A stretch of 19,710 nucleotides of DNA from Candidatus Roizmanbacteria bacterium (GTDB taxonomy: Bacteria > Patescibacteriota > Microgenomatia > UBA1406): the NCBI GenBank assembly GCA_024653645.1, contig JANLHK010000027.1, forward strand, positions 1 to 19,710, in the 5' to 3' direction. The notes below the pieces were generated by a model that worked only from the letters and a program-made list of their open reading frames with translations, did no database searches and was not told the DNA's origin. This document shows, piece by piece, positions 6,709-14,472 of the stretch. Made by a program: the position numbers and the translations under genes. Every line of letters starts with the position of its first letter. Position 1 is the stretch's first letter.

Positions 6709-9381
6709 CGATACGATATATTTGCGCACCTCCACATAGACCACGATACCCATTGAGAACAAAGCGATTACTCCCACCAGAGACAAATTAGGCAAGGGCG
6801 TGAGTGCAAACACCGTACGCAGCGGTGCAATGACTATCAGCGCCAGAGTGAGCAGAAATGAAAGTGTCAGTAAGATAAACAGCGTGGTATTGGGTTTGTG
6901 TGTTGAATGAAAAATACTTTCACGATAGGAGCGCATATTGAGGGTGTGCAGCAGCTGGGAAAATACCATAACCAAAAACCCGACGGTTCGTGCAACATCT
7001 ACCCCATAGGGTAGTGCGACGACATACGATAACAATGACAATCCTGCCAAGACCAACCCTTCAGAAAACAGAAAATACCAGCGGGGCCGTGAAAAAAGCG
7101 GTGTCTTGCGCTCCCGTGGATAGTGGCGCATGAGACTGGCGTCGGGCGATTCTAGACTGAGGGCGAGTGACGACAAACTGTCGGTGACCAGATTAATAAA
7201 CAATATCTGAATCGGAATAAAAAATACTGGGAATCCGAGCCCGGCAGCGGCAAGCAATACTATGATCTCGCTCATATTGCTTGAGAGCATAAAGTGAACA
7301 AATTTAAGGATATTATCGTAAATAATTCTTCCTTGATGCACTGCGTCAATAATCGTGCGATAGTTGTCATCAGCGATCACAATATCAGCTGTTTCCTTGG
7401 CCACATCCGACCCAGTAATGCCCATGGCAATCCCTACGTCAGCCGCATGAATAGCCGGCGCGTCATTGACTCCATCACCGGTAACGGCCACCACCCCAGA
7501 GGTATTGCGACGCAGCAACTCTACCAACCGCAACTTATCAGCAGGCGCGATACGTGCAAATACCCGTAGCGGATTGGTACCGCTGGTAATACGCTTTACT
7601 AAATAGGCGTCGTCACTGTTTGATAGTTGTGAGGCATCAAAAACCTGCGACTCATGCTGCACAATACCAATCTGCTTTGCCAACGAATAGGCTGAGAGTA
7701 CATGATCGCCGGTTACCATAATGGTTTCAATATGCGCCTCTCTCGCCCGCTTCAGCGCGCTGGCAACCTCAGGCCGTACGGTATCTTCTTCGCCCACCAG
7801 GCCAAGCAGCGTTATATTTTTCAGATACTGGGCAAATACATCGCCTCCCTTAGCCAGCACCTGTTTTCGTTCATCAGCGTTCAGTATCCGCTCACCCATG
7901 GCAATCACCCGTAAACCCTGACTGGCCATAGGGCGCACTCCATCGTGTATATATTCCTTATCTTTTTTTGAACACAGCAATGCAATCGATTCAGGTGCTC
8001 CTTTTACAATCAAACTCATCTCTCCTGTTTTTTTATGCGCTACACCCACCACCATATGTCGGGTTTCAGATGAAAACGGTTCCTCAAACAACATATGGTA
8101 CTGATTGCGTATATCACGATAATCAACACCGATTCGTTGCCCGGCCACCAACAAAGCACCTTCGGTCGTATCACCGATAACCCGATGGGCAGTAGCGCGA
8201 TACTCAAGTTCAGCGTCGGTACAGAGCGCTGCCCGTTCATAGAAGTATTCAGCTAGCTCCCGTTGGGCATGAGACAGTGCTTTCCCATCATCCAGGGTGA
8301 TATCCCCTTGTGACTCATACCCTTTCCCTGTAACTCGGTACAGAGTGCCGCGTATAACCATAGAGGTCACCTGAATGGTGTTGGTCGTAAGGGTGCCCGT
8401 TTTATCAGTCAGCAAATATTGAACGCCTCCGAGAGTTTCAACAGCCCGTAATCGTCGTACAATGGTACGCTTGCGTGCCAGTGCTACTACTCCCAGTGAT
8501 AGTACGATGGTAATAACCGCTGGCAATCCTTCAGGAATAGCTGATACCAGCAATGCGGTAGCGGTCAGCAGCGCATCAAATAAATCGGTATTACGAAGCA
8601 GTAATAGACAAAACAACAGTAAAGCCAAGAAAAATACCACCGCGCCCAAGACACGCGCAAGACTGGTAAGTCGCTCCTGCAAGGGTGTTTTTTTTGATGA
8701 GGGTTTGTCGAGCAATGTTGCAATCATACCTACCTGCGTTTGTGCTCCCGTTGCCACGACCACCGCGGTGACTTTCCCCGCCATACATAAGGTGTCGCGA
8801 AACAACATGGTAGCTTGTTGCCCCAGATTAACCTCCTTTTTTCCTTCCCACTGTTCCTGTTTTTCCACCGGCACTGATTCTCCGGTTAACAAGGACTCGT
8901 CCACGGTGCAGAAACTGCTGCTGATAATCCGGGCATCAGCCGGAATGCGATTCCCGGCCTCGATGTGAATAACGTCTCCGGGTACGAGCATCTCAATAGC
9001 CATCTCACGAAGCTCGCCGTCGCGCATCACGCGGGCAAATCGCTGGTCCTGCTGAGTCAGTTCGTCAAGCGTCTTCTGCGCTTTGTATTCCTGAATAAAC
9101 CCAATTCCGGCATTCACCAGCACAATAACCACGATGCTGGTGGCATCAATCCACTCACCGAGAAAAAAAGAGATAGCAGCAGCAGCCAACAGCATGACAA
9201 TAAACACATCCTGAAATTGGCGTATAAAAAAAGATAATGCAGAGGGAGGTTGTTTACGGGGCAGGATATTTTTACCTTGTGTCACAAGGCGCGATTGGGC
9301 TTCTGATTCACGCAAACCGGTAATTCGCGTCGCCAGCTGTGCAATAACCGTAGTTGATTGTAATGAATACCATCCGGACAT
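6694..9381 (-). CDS. P-type (P2A, SERCA-like) cation-transporting ATPase, probably Ca2+
   Basis: The 895-residue protein has all core P-type motifs. The actuator domain has T-G-E-S (166-169). The phosphorylation motif is D326-K-T-G-T-L-T. The nucleotide-binding motif is K460-G-A-P-E. The hinge motifs are T-G-D (557-559) and G-D-G-V-N-D (635-640). The TM4 motif P-E284-G-L-P, TM5 N702-x-x-E705 and TM6 N730-x-x-T733-D734 match the residues that build both calcium sites in SERCA. The TM8 position equal to SERCA E908 appears to be Gln (Q809), so site I may be altered. The N-terminal C-A-T-P-type domain and the C-terminal six-helix region are complete. It should pump Ca2+ (or another divalent ion) out of the cytoplasm. 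It starts 7 nt after a TGCTATACT extended -10 with no leader. It is convergent with, and overlaps by 15 bp, the GT-C gene. Confidence 0.93.
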   Translation of the reverse strand: MSGWYSLQSTTVIAQLATRITGLRESEAQSRLVTQGKNILPRKQPPSALSFFIRQFQDVFIVMLLAAAAISFFLGEWIDATSIVVIVLVNAGIGFIQEYKAQKTLDELTQQDQRFARVMRDGELREMAIEMLVPGDVIHIEAGNRIPADARIISSSFCTVDESLLTGESVPVEKQEQWEGKKEVNLGQQATMLFRDTLCMAGKVTAVVVATGAQTQVGMIATLLDKPSSKKTPLQERLTSLARVLGAVVFFLALLLFCLLLLRNTDLFDALLTATALLVSAIPEGLPAVITIVLSLGVVALARKRTIVRRLRAVETLGGVQYLLTDKTGTLTTNTIQVTSMVIRGTLYRVTGKGYESQGDITLDDGKALSHAQRELAEYFYERAALCTDAELEYRATAHRVIGDTTEGALLVAGQRIGVDYRDIRNQYHMLFEEPFSSETRHMVVGVAHKKTGEMSLIVKGAPESIALLCSKKDKEYIHDGVRPMASQGLRVIAMGERILNADERKQVLAKGGDVFAQYLKNITLLGLVGEEDTVRPEVASALKRAREAHIETIMVTGDHVLSAYSLAKQIGIVQHESQVFDASQLSNSDDAYLVKRITSGTNPLRVFARIAPADKLRLVELLRRNTSGVVAVTGDGVNDAPAIHAADVGIAMGITGSDVAKETADIVIADDNYRTIIDAVHQGRIIYDNILKFVHFMLSSNMSEIIVLLAAAGLGFPVFFIPIQILFINLVTDSLSSLALSLESPDASLMRHYPRERKTPLFSRPRWYFLFSEGLVLAGLSLLSYVVALPYGVDVARTVGFLVMVFSQLLHTLNMRSYRESIFHSTHKPNTTLFILLTLSFLLTLALIVIAPLRTVFALTPLPNLSLVGVIALFSMGIVVYVEVRKYIVSLRYK

Positions 9382-9388
9382 ACTAAAA

Positions 9389-9397
9389 AGTATAGCA
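9389..9397 (-). promoter_or_regulatory. Extended -10 for the P-type ATPase gene; predicts leaderless mRNA
   Basis: Read on the minus strand the site is TGC followed by TATACT (9394 down to 9389). Exactly 7 nt separate it from the ATG at 9381, so RNA would start at or next to the A of the start codon. There is no room for a Shine-Dalgarno site. Confidence 0.65.
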
Positions 9398-9411
9398 GTA
9401 TATAGAGCTCG

Positions 9412-10482
9412 TTAGTTTTTTTTATCCTCGCAGAATGAGGAGACGGCGATCATAAGCGGAAGCATTTCAATGGGTGAATACTTGGTTTGTGCATACGCAT
9501 CAATGAGTTTTTTGGTAAGGCTCGCAATATCAGCCTTAGTGGTTTTATCCAACACGACTTTGGGGATCACACTTGCAGTTTCAAGTACATTTTTGGCCAA
9601 CAGCAGCTCATGGAGTTCATCAAACAGCGATTCCATTAATAGTTTTGCCGATCCTCCCCGTTTTTCAAAAGCAGACAACCATACCATTGTCCTTTTTTCA
9701 TTGTGTTCAAGCAGGGCAACCAACAATTCAGTACTTCCCTTTTTCCCCTGGGTCTCAAGCATGGCAGTAATCGCCTCAATACTGTTATCAGTTCCCTGCG
9801 TTGCCATCTCAAGCAGCTTTGCTCCATCACGGAACGAACCGCGGGCGGCTTTGGCAATTACACTCAGCGCTTCTTTGGCTACTTGCAGACCCTCGCCTTT
9901 TGCAATGCGTTCAAGTGAAACCAGCAACTCCTCATGGGTAGCCCGGTTAAACGTAATGGGAATACAGCGGGACAAAATCGTATCGGGGATTTTTTCTTCT
10001 TCAGTTGTGGCTAGAATAAACACCACATGATGGGGTGGCTCTTCCAATGTTTTAAGCAATGCATTAAAAGCCTCTTTGGTCAGCATGTGCGCCTCATCGA
10101 TGATATAGAGCTTGTATCGTCCCTGAACCGGCGCGAATTTTACCTCCTCACGCAGTGCACGAACATCGTCAACACCTCGGTTTGATGCGCCGTCAAGCTC
10201 ATGCACATCCAAAAAACTGCCGGCGGTAATAGCCTTGCAGGTATCGCACACACCACAGGCATCAACCTCCTTGCTCTTTTTATCAGCAAACATATTGCGC
10301 TCACAGTTCAAGACTTTGGCAATGATGCGGGCCGTTGAGGTTTTACCGGTTCCTTTTGAGCCAGAAAACAAGAATGCGTGAGGAATATGCTGAGGGTGCG
10401 ATAACAATTGAGTAATGAGCGCCTTGCGCTTTTCGTTATCGATGTTTTGCAGTGTTTGAGGTCGGTATTTACGATAGTACAT
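9412..10482 (-). CDS. dnaX: DNA polymerase III subunit gamma (short DnaX)
   Basis: This 356-residue clamp-loader ATPase opens and loads the sliding clamp. Visible motifs, in order: the family start Y-Y-R-K-Y-R-P-Q (2-9), Walker A G41-S-K-G-T-G-K-T48, a zinc knuckle C60/C76/C79/C82, Walker B with D129-E130-A-H, sensor 1 near T159-T160, and the SRC arginine finger (S171-R172-C173). It ends soon after the collar domain III and has none of the tau regions that bind DnaB and the polymerase alpha subunit, being about half the length of E. coli tau. Short forms of this kind are usual in reduced genomes. The ATG lies inside the end of the ybeY-like gene (14-nt overlap), which indicates translational coupling in an rpsU-ybeY-dnaX operon. 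No Shine-Dalgarno site is visible. Confidence 0.95.
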   Translation of the reverse strand: MYYRKYRPQTLQNIDNEKRKALITQLLSHPQHIPHAFLFSGSKGTGKTSTARIIAKVLNCERNMFADKKSKEVDACGVCDTCKAITAGSFLDVHELDGASNRGVDDVRALREEVKFAPVQGRYKLYIIDEAHMLTKEAFNALLKTLEEPPHHVVFILATTEEEKIPDTILSRCIPITFNRATHEELLVSLERIAKGEGLQVAKEALSVIAKAARGSFRDGAKLLEMATQGTDNSIEAITAMLETQGKKGSTELLVALLEHNEKRTMVWLSAFEKRGGSAKLLMESLFDELHELLLAKNVLETASVIPKVVLDKTTKADIASLTKKLIDAYAQTKYSPIEMLPLMIAVSSFCEDKKN

Positions 10483-10840
10483 TGCTTAAAACCGTCATGG
10501 CGTGATCCAAAAACTGACTGATCACCGTATTAATTTCCTTATCCTGTTCTGCCGCAAAAATAACTACTTGTGAAAAACAGATGATGATTTCGCCGACCAG
10601 TGTGTCACCGCCCGGAAATGATTCCCTTCCGGTCCCGTGAGGAACCGTAATAACCGGATGCGCAGTATCGTCATGCAAATACTTTTTTGCCAACTCACGC
10701 GCTTTGCGGGAACCGACAAAGGCAACGCTCACCGTACCCGTAGGCAATGATCGTTTTTCCCAACCATCTTTCAAAAACTTACGTATAAAACGTCTGTCTA
10801 TTTTATATCGTGGATCAGCAGAAACGTCAATACGTAGCAT
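10469..10840 (-). CDS. YbeY-like protein lacking the catalytic His motif
   Basis: The 123-residue protein aligns by eye with the YbeY rRNA-maturation endoribonuclease: a strand like T-V-S-V-A-F-V (36-42), a helix with L-A-K-K-Y (50-54) where YbeY has L-N-x-x-Y-R, and L-V-G-E-I-I-I-C (81-88) where YbeY has L-G-D-I-V-I-C, followed by V-x-x-x-A-A-E-Q. The family's zinc-binding signature (H-G-x-L-H-L-x-G-x-D-H) should follow but is replaced by a region around S-Q-F-L-D-H (108-113) with one His, and the conserved Arg after L-N-x-x-Y is also gone. It is about 30 residues shorter than usual. The loss cannot be a late frameshift, since the dnaX reading frame takes over at once. It lies 6 nt after rpsU, the neighbourhood in which ybeY is often found. 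It may be a non-catalytic ribosome-biogenesis factor (inference). Confidence 0.65.
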   Translation of the reverse strand: MLRIDVSADPRYKIDRRFIRKFLKDGWEKRSLPTGTVSVAFVGSRKARELAKKYLHDDTAHPVITVPHGTGRESFPGGDTLVGEIIICFSQVVIFAAEQDKEINTVISQFLDHAMTVLSNVLS

Positions 10841-10846
10841 GTACGA

Positions 10847-11032
10847 TTAGTCACGAAAGCTCCGCTTGCGCTTGGAAAGCTCTTTCGCCTTCTCTTTTTT
10901 AACCATAGATGGCGGATGATAAAACGTTCTGTTTTTGAGCACGTCAAGATATCCTTCATCATTCACCTTCTTGATGAAGCGACGGAGCATACTGTCTTTG
11001 CTTTGGCCTTTTGATTTGATTACTGCTACCAT
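10847..11032 (-). CDS. rpsU: Ribosomal protein bS21
   Basis: With the start at 11032 the protein has 61 residues. It begins M-V-A-V-I-K-S-K and has the family pattern L-R-R-F-I-K-K-V, then L-x-x-x-K-N-R-T-F-Y-H-P-P, and a Lys/Arg-rich tail, all typical of bS21 of the small ribosomal subunit, which sits near the 16S 3' end. I chose the ATG at 11032 over an in-frame TTG at 11047 because GGAGA (11045 down to 11041) then sits 8 nt upstream as a good Shine-Dalgarno site and the N-terminus matches the family. It heads an operon with ybeY-like and dnaX, recalling the rpsU-led replication/translation operons of other bacteria. Confidence 0.93.
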   Translation of the reverse strand: MVAVIKSKGQSKDSMLRRFIKKVNDEGYLDVLKNRTFYHPPSMVKKEKAKELSKRKRSFRD

Positions 11033-11040
11033 TAAAAACA

Positions 11041-11087
11041 TCTCCAATCACGGACATAAGTATACGCTACGAGGCACCATTTCGCAA
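11041..11087 (-). promoter_or_regulatory. Promoter and Shine-Dalgarno site of the rpsU operon
   Basis: On the minus strand TTGCGA (11087 down to 11082) and TATACT (11064 down to 11059) are exactly 17 nt apart. RNA should start near 11052, leaving a leader of about 20 nt that contains GGAGA (11045-11041). It lies in the 58-bp gap after the DHH/MYG1-like gene. This makes rpsU the start of a separate transcript. Confidence 0.7.
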
Positions 11088-11090
11088 ATC

Positions 11091-11930
11091 CTACACCGTA
11101 TCTTGCAATATGCGGATCAGATTCTGCAAAGTCAGCTTTGTAGGCTCTGTAGAGCCCCCTTTATCAGATGCATTCAATAACATTTTTCCTGAACCGTGCA
11201 AAAACCAATAGCCTTTTGTATCCTGCTTTTTAATCTCTTCATACGCCGCTTTCAAATTGACTGATGAATCAGGGCGCGCCTTGATGCGGGCATTCCCAGT
11301 TGAAGGATCCTTGCGAATAACCAATCCGTACCCATTTTTTTGTGCCAATATGAGCGCCTCTTCATTGCGCGTCATAATACCCAGCGCCTTTATGTCCCCC
11401 AGATCGAACGGCACTCCTTGGGCTATATCCAACTCAGCTGCTGCTTTATTTTTCAGTATCATAAAAAATGATTCAACCCCATCAAGACCAAACTGCATGA
11501 TATCCTGATCTTCTTTTTTCGTAATTTTCAGGCCACGCAATAGCTGGTGCAGGCCCAAATCGTAAAAATCGTCAGACGCCTGCGGCAGCAATGCCTCCTC
11601 AAAGTTATCGACCGCCGTCACTACTTCAGCTAACCGTTCAAGCGCCGCAATGGTATTTTCTCCCAGTCTTTGCGTTTTTATCACCTGCGTCACAATGCGC
11701 TTTACCGCACTGGAGCGCTCCGAAAGCTGGTGGTGGTCAAATCTGCCCAAACCGGTATCAACATGGATAATCCGAGGATCGGTATCGGCTATTGTATTCT
11801 CATACGTCTTGCCTGCCGGTACATAGACAATGTCTGCGGTGGCAAATCCTTCTATAAAGGTGCGTACCAGCCATACGGCTGCACAGGCATCAAGATCCGG
11901 TCGCTGGTGGGTAACAATCAGTGCCGCCAT
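11091..11930 (-). CDS. DHH/MYG1-like putative metal-dependent phosphoesterase
   Basis: The 279-residue protein starts with T7-H-Q-R-P-D-L-D-A-C (7-16), a His/Asp-rich motif like that of DHH-type phosphoesterases, followed by V57-D-T-G-L-G-R-F-D-H-H-Q (57-68), which resembles the Y-D-H-H-Q motif of the MYG1 family. These would bind divalent metals. The C-terminal part has W-F-L-H-G-S-G-K-M-L-L (about 243-253), like C-terminal domains of MYG1-like proteins. MYG1 proteins have been linked to 3'-5' RNA exonuclease activity in eukaryotes; the substrate here is unknown. The gene begins 7 nt after rseP and probably belongs to that transcript. No Shine-Dalgarno site is seen. Assignment to the superfamily is moderately sure, the function is not. 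Confidence 0.65.
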   Translation of the reverse strand: MAALIVTHQRPDLDACAAVWLVRTFIEGFATADIVYVPAGKTYENTIADTDPRIIHVDTGLGRFDHHQLSERSSAVKRIVTQVIKTQRLGENTIAALERLAEVVTAVDNFEEALLPQASDDFYDLGLHQLLRGLKITKKEDQDIMQFGLDGVESFFMILKNKAAAELDIAQGVPFDLGDIKALGIMTRNEEALILAQKNGYGLVIRKDPSTGNARIKARPDSSVNLKAAYEEIKKQDTKGYWFLHGSGKMLLNASDKGGSTEPTKLTLQNLIRILQDTV

Positions 11931-11937
11931 AGTGCTG

Positions 11938-12987
11938 TTATTTCAGTAACCCCCGAATATCATTAAGGGTAATCATGACCATCATAGTAATAAGTAGAGC
12001 AAATCCAATGGTGTTTACTTTTTGTTTAATTGAGCTGCTGATGCTCTTTCCCCGTATCGCCTCAATAATGATAAACACCAGCTGTCCCCCGTCGAGCGCC
12101 GGAAAGGGCAATAAGTTAATCAGAAACAGGTTGAGTGAAAACAAAGCCAGAAAGAGTGAAAGCGTTTCAATGCCGCTTTGCGCCGCACTTCCGGTAATTT
12201 TAGCAATACCCACCGGTCCGGTGACCGCTACCTGCGGATTTTCGAACCTGACTAGGTGAAATAGGGCTCTGCCAAGCTCTTTATAAAACTCACCGCTTAA
12301 TACGAGAGCGCTCTTAACTCCCTCGTACGGTGCTTTATACCAGGCAACTTTAGTAAATACCGTTTGCGAAATGCTGATACCCAGTGCGCCCTGGCCTTTG
12401 GGCGGATTGACGCGGGGGGTTACGCGTATCGTACGCTCTGTTCCCTCACGGCTTACGGTTAATACTAGTTCCTTGCCCTTGTACTGATTAGTATATTTCG
12501 AAACATCAGAGGTCATCTGGATATGGTATGACGTGCCGTCTGCTTCTATTGAACGAATGATGTCAGAGGCTTTAAATCCCGCAGACTGGGCAGGAGAACC
12601 GGGGACGATCTCTGCAATGCGCACATCAGTGGTGGGAATCCAAATACCTTTGGTAAACAGAACCGAAAGAATTACAACCGCCAATACAAAATTCATAATA
12701 GGTCCGGCAATGATAACCGCGCCTCGTAGATACCAGGGTTTGCTGGAAAATGAACCCGTGCCCGTTTCGCCGGCATCTTCCCCAAATATTTTGACGAATC
12801 CCCCTAACGGAAGCCAATTGATTGAATATAGTGTTTCGCCGATCTTCTTGCCCCAAGCCCGTGGCGGCAAGCCAAAACCAAACTCATCAACGCGCATACC
12901 ACTCTTTTTTGCCACAAAAAAATGGCCAAATTCATGAATAACGACGAGGATAAATAAAACGCCAAAAAATGATAGTAGGGTTATCAT
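11938..12987 (-). CDS. rseP: Site-2 metalloprotease, RseP-like
   Basis: The 349-residue membrane protease cuts substrates within the membrane, typically anti-sigma factors or signal peptides. The zinc motif H18-E19-F-G-H22 is in TM1. The third ligand motif is L298-D299-G near the C-terminus, inside N-L-L-P-F-P-A-L-D-G-G. A G-P-I-M-N-F segment (95-100) starts TM2. A single PDZ domain lies between them (about 122-200; E. coli RseP has two). The ATG overlaps the frr stop by one base (TAATG on the minus strand), so the two are coupled. The usual uppS-cdsA-dxr genes found between frr and rseP in many bacteria are missing here. No anti-sigma factor substrate is in the window. Confidence 0.93.
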   Translation of the reverse strand: MITLLSFFGVLFILVVIHEFGHFFVAKKSGMRVDEFGFGLPPRAWGKKIGETLYSINWLPLGGFVKIFGEDAGETGTGSFSSKPWYLRGAVIIAGPIMNFVLAVVILSVLFTKGIWIPTTDVRIAEIVPGSPAQSAGFKASDIIRSIEADGTSYHIQMTSDVSKYTNQYKGKELVLTVSREGTERTIRVTPRVNPPKGQGALGISISQTVFTKVAWYKAPYEGVKSALVLSGEFYKELGRALFHLVRFENPQVAVTGPVGIAKITGSAAQSGIETLSLFLALFSLNLFLINLLPFPALDGGQLVFIIIEAIRGKSISSSIKQKVNTIGFALLITMMVMITLNDIRGLLK

Positions 12988-13541
12988 TAGACCGTCATAA
13001 CCTCTCTCTGCTTAGCTTGCTTTACCGCTTCAATACGGTCCATGAATGTCTTAGTGGCTGTTTCAATGTCCTGCTCGGTGCGGTATTTTTCATCCTCAGA
13101 AATCTCTTTCGCGTCAAATGCTGTTTTTACGTCTTTGCGGATATCATCCCGTGCTTTTCGCAGTTTTTCCCTGCCCTCTTCAGCGTACTGTGAAACCAGT
13201 TTTGCATACTTTTCCCGCTGCTCCTGTGATAAGGGCGGATTTTTAACCCGAATCGTGGTGCCCTGTACGCTTACGATAAAACCGAGGCTGGCATTGCGTA
13301 ACGTGCTTTCAATATCCTGCGTAACTGAAGGATCAAACGGGTTCACGAGTAAGTCTTGCGGGCCATCAGACATAATAGTTGCCAACTCCATAAGCCGCAG
13401 GGTTGCCTGTCCACCATAGGTCGTGATGGAGGTGTTTTCAATTAAGGCAGCGCTGGCTCTGCCGGTACGAATGGTTCCCAAAGACTCGCGCGTGCGTTCA
13501 ACCGCCTCTTCGCCTGCCGAACGGTACGTCGATATGTCCAT
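12987..13541 (-). CDS. frr: Ribosome recycling factor
   Basis: The 184-residue protein has the full RRF length (about 185). Family signatures: L-G-T-I-R-T-G-R-A-S (about 21-30) in helix 1, N-P-F-D (67-70) in the second domain, I-R-V-K-N-P-P-L-S-Q-E-Q-R (96-108), and a long charged helix to the end. RRF works with EF-G to split post-termination ribosomes. It sits 16 nt after the polysaccharide deacetylase gene and is coupled to rseP downstream. A possible promoter with TAGAAT (13556 down to 13551) and TTGCGC (13580 down to 13575), 18 nt apart, lies just upstream, 9 nt from the ATG. No Shine-Dalgarno site. Confidence 0.97.
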   Translation of the reverse strand: MDISTYRSAGEEAVERTRESLGTIRTGRASAALIENTSITTYGGQATLRLMELATIMSDGPQDLLVNPFDPSVTQDIESTLRNASLGFIVSVQGTTIRVKNPPLSQEQREKYAKLVSQYAEEGREKLRKARDDIRKDVKTAFDAKEISEDEKYRTEQDIETATKTFMDRIEAVKQAKQREVMTV

Positions 13542-13550
13542 GTGTCTGTT

Positions 13551-13580
13551 ATTCTACCTAATTATTGCCCATCTGCGCAA
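13551..13580 (-). promoter_or_regulatory. Possible internal promoter for frr
   Basis: On the minus strand TTGCGC and TAGAAT are 18 nt apart, and TAGAAT ends 9 nt before the frr ATG, giving a leader of about 3 nt. It overlaps the end of the deacetylase gene. The hexamers are only fair, so this is tentative. Confidence 0.35.
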
Positions 13581-14448
13581 CTCCCAATACGTGCAACATT
13601 GCATCGCCACTACTTAAGTTTCCCGCCCGAATACGGTACAGGTAATACTGGTTTGCTATTGACTGCTCCATGCCCGGTACCACCGATACCGCTGCCGAAT
13701 ATGATGCTTCTTTCACGATGCGCATAGTTTCAGGATCAAATTCTCCATACGGATACGCAAAAGTTTCAACCGGTTTGCCCAGCAGCTCCTCCAGCTCCCG
13801 TTTGCTTTGCATAATCTGATACGCGGCGGTCTTGGTATCTAATCCCTTTAAATAGGCATGGTTCAGAGTATGCGCACCAATCTCAACCAAACTGCTTTCC
13901 CCCAACTCCCTCAGTTGCTTAGTAGTTAAAAAGTCCTTCCAACCCAAAAAACGGTTTATGATATACACGGTTGCCTTGACATGGTATTTTTTCAGTAACG
14001 GAAAAACTACTGTGTAGAAGTCCTGGTATCCGTCATCAAAGGTCAACACCACACTCGGGGTGGCGTATTCCTCATCACCGCTCAATATAGCCGGGATGTC
14101 GCGTACAAAATAGGTAGGGATGTTGTTCTCACTCAAAGTTTGCAGTTGTTTTTCAAATAATTCAGGGGGTATGGTGAGGCTCCGACGAATCGTATCACCG
14201 TCATTTTTCTGTGGCTCGACATAGTGGTACATGATAATGGGTATGCGCCACTGGCGACCCTCAGGGGTTTTAAAGTATTTCATTTCACGCGCTACCATGT
14301 CGTTGGGCGCGGTAAACGATTCAACTACATCGTAGTTTTTCTGGAACTGTTTCTTCATGCGGTTCTGCAGCTGCGTACGCACTACACTTCCCAGTATTAA
14401 TAGAAACAGGGCGCCGACAAAACCTATGAGCCAACGATGCTTTCTCAT
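13558..14448 (-). CDS. Membrane-anchored polysaccharide deacetylase (NodB domain)
   Basis: With the start at 14448 the protein has 296 residues. An N-terminal membrane anchor (residues 7-23) is followed by a linker and a NodB domain: T136-F-D138-D139-G-Y (motif 1), H193-x-x-x-H197 (motif 2, metal ligands), Y232-P-Y-G235 (motif 3), and R272 in the R-x-R context of motif 4. It probably removes acetyl groups from peptidoglycan or another surface glycan outside the membrane. A longer frame could begin at a TTG (14487), but that would run 15 nt into the tRNA-Arg gene, so the ATG at 14448 is preferred. No Shine-Dalgarno site is visible and the gap to the tRNA is only 24 nt, so the leader must be very short. 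The gene heads the run frr-rseP-DHH. Confidence 0.88.
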   Translation of the reverse strand: MRKHRWLIGFVGALFLLILGSVVRTQLQNRMKKQFQKNYDVVESFTAPNDMVAREMKYFKTPEGRQWRIPIIMYHYVEPQKNDGDTIRRSLTIPPELFEKQLQTLSENNIPTYFVRDIPAILSGDEEYATPSVVLTFDDGYQDFYTVVFPLLKKYHVKATVYIINRFLGWKDFLTTKQLRELGESSLVEIGAHTLNHAYLKGLDTKTAAYQIMQSKRELEELLGKPVETFAYPYGEFDPETMRIVKEASYSAAVSVVPGMEQSIANQYYLYRIRAGNLSSGDAMLHVLGVAQMGNN

Positions 14449-14449
14449 T

Positions 14450-14458
14450 TGGTATACT
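14450..14458 (+). promoter_or_regulatory. Extended -10 for tRNA-Arg
   Basis: TGG followed by TATACT (14453-14458) matches an extended -10. RNA would begin near 14465, about 8 nt before the mature tRNA. The site is between the divergent deacetylase start (14448) and the tRNA, so both promoters must share about 25 bp. Confidence 0.55.
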
Positions 14459-14472
14459 AGTCTAGCGGTAAC

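Noticed and set aside
8462..8968. 168-codon open frame on the plus strand inside the P-type ATPase gene
   Set aside because: It is antisense to the actuator-domain and TM3-TM4 coding region, has no promoter or ribosome site, and its Ser/Thr/Asn-rich product resembles no family.
9470..10030. 186-codon open frame on the plus strand inside dnaX
   Set aside because: It is a shadow of the dnaX reading frame; the minus-strand protein has all clamp-loader motifs.
10469..10500. Frameshift as the cause of the missing YbeY His motif
   Set aside because: The dnaX start lies just inside the gene end and no other frame downstream encodes the motif.
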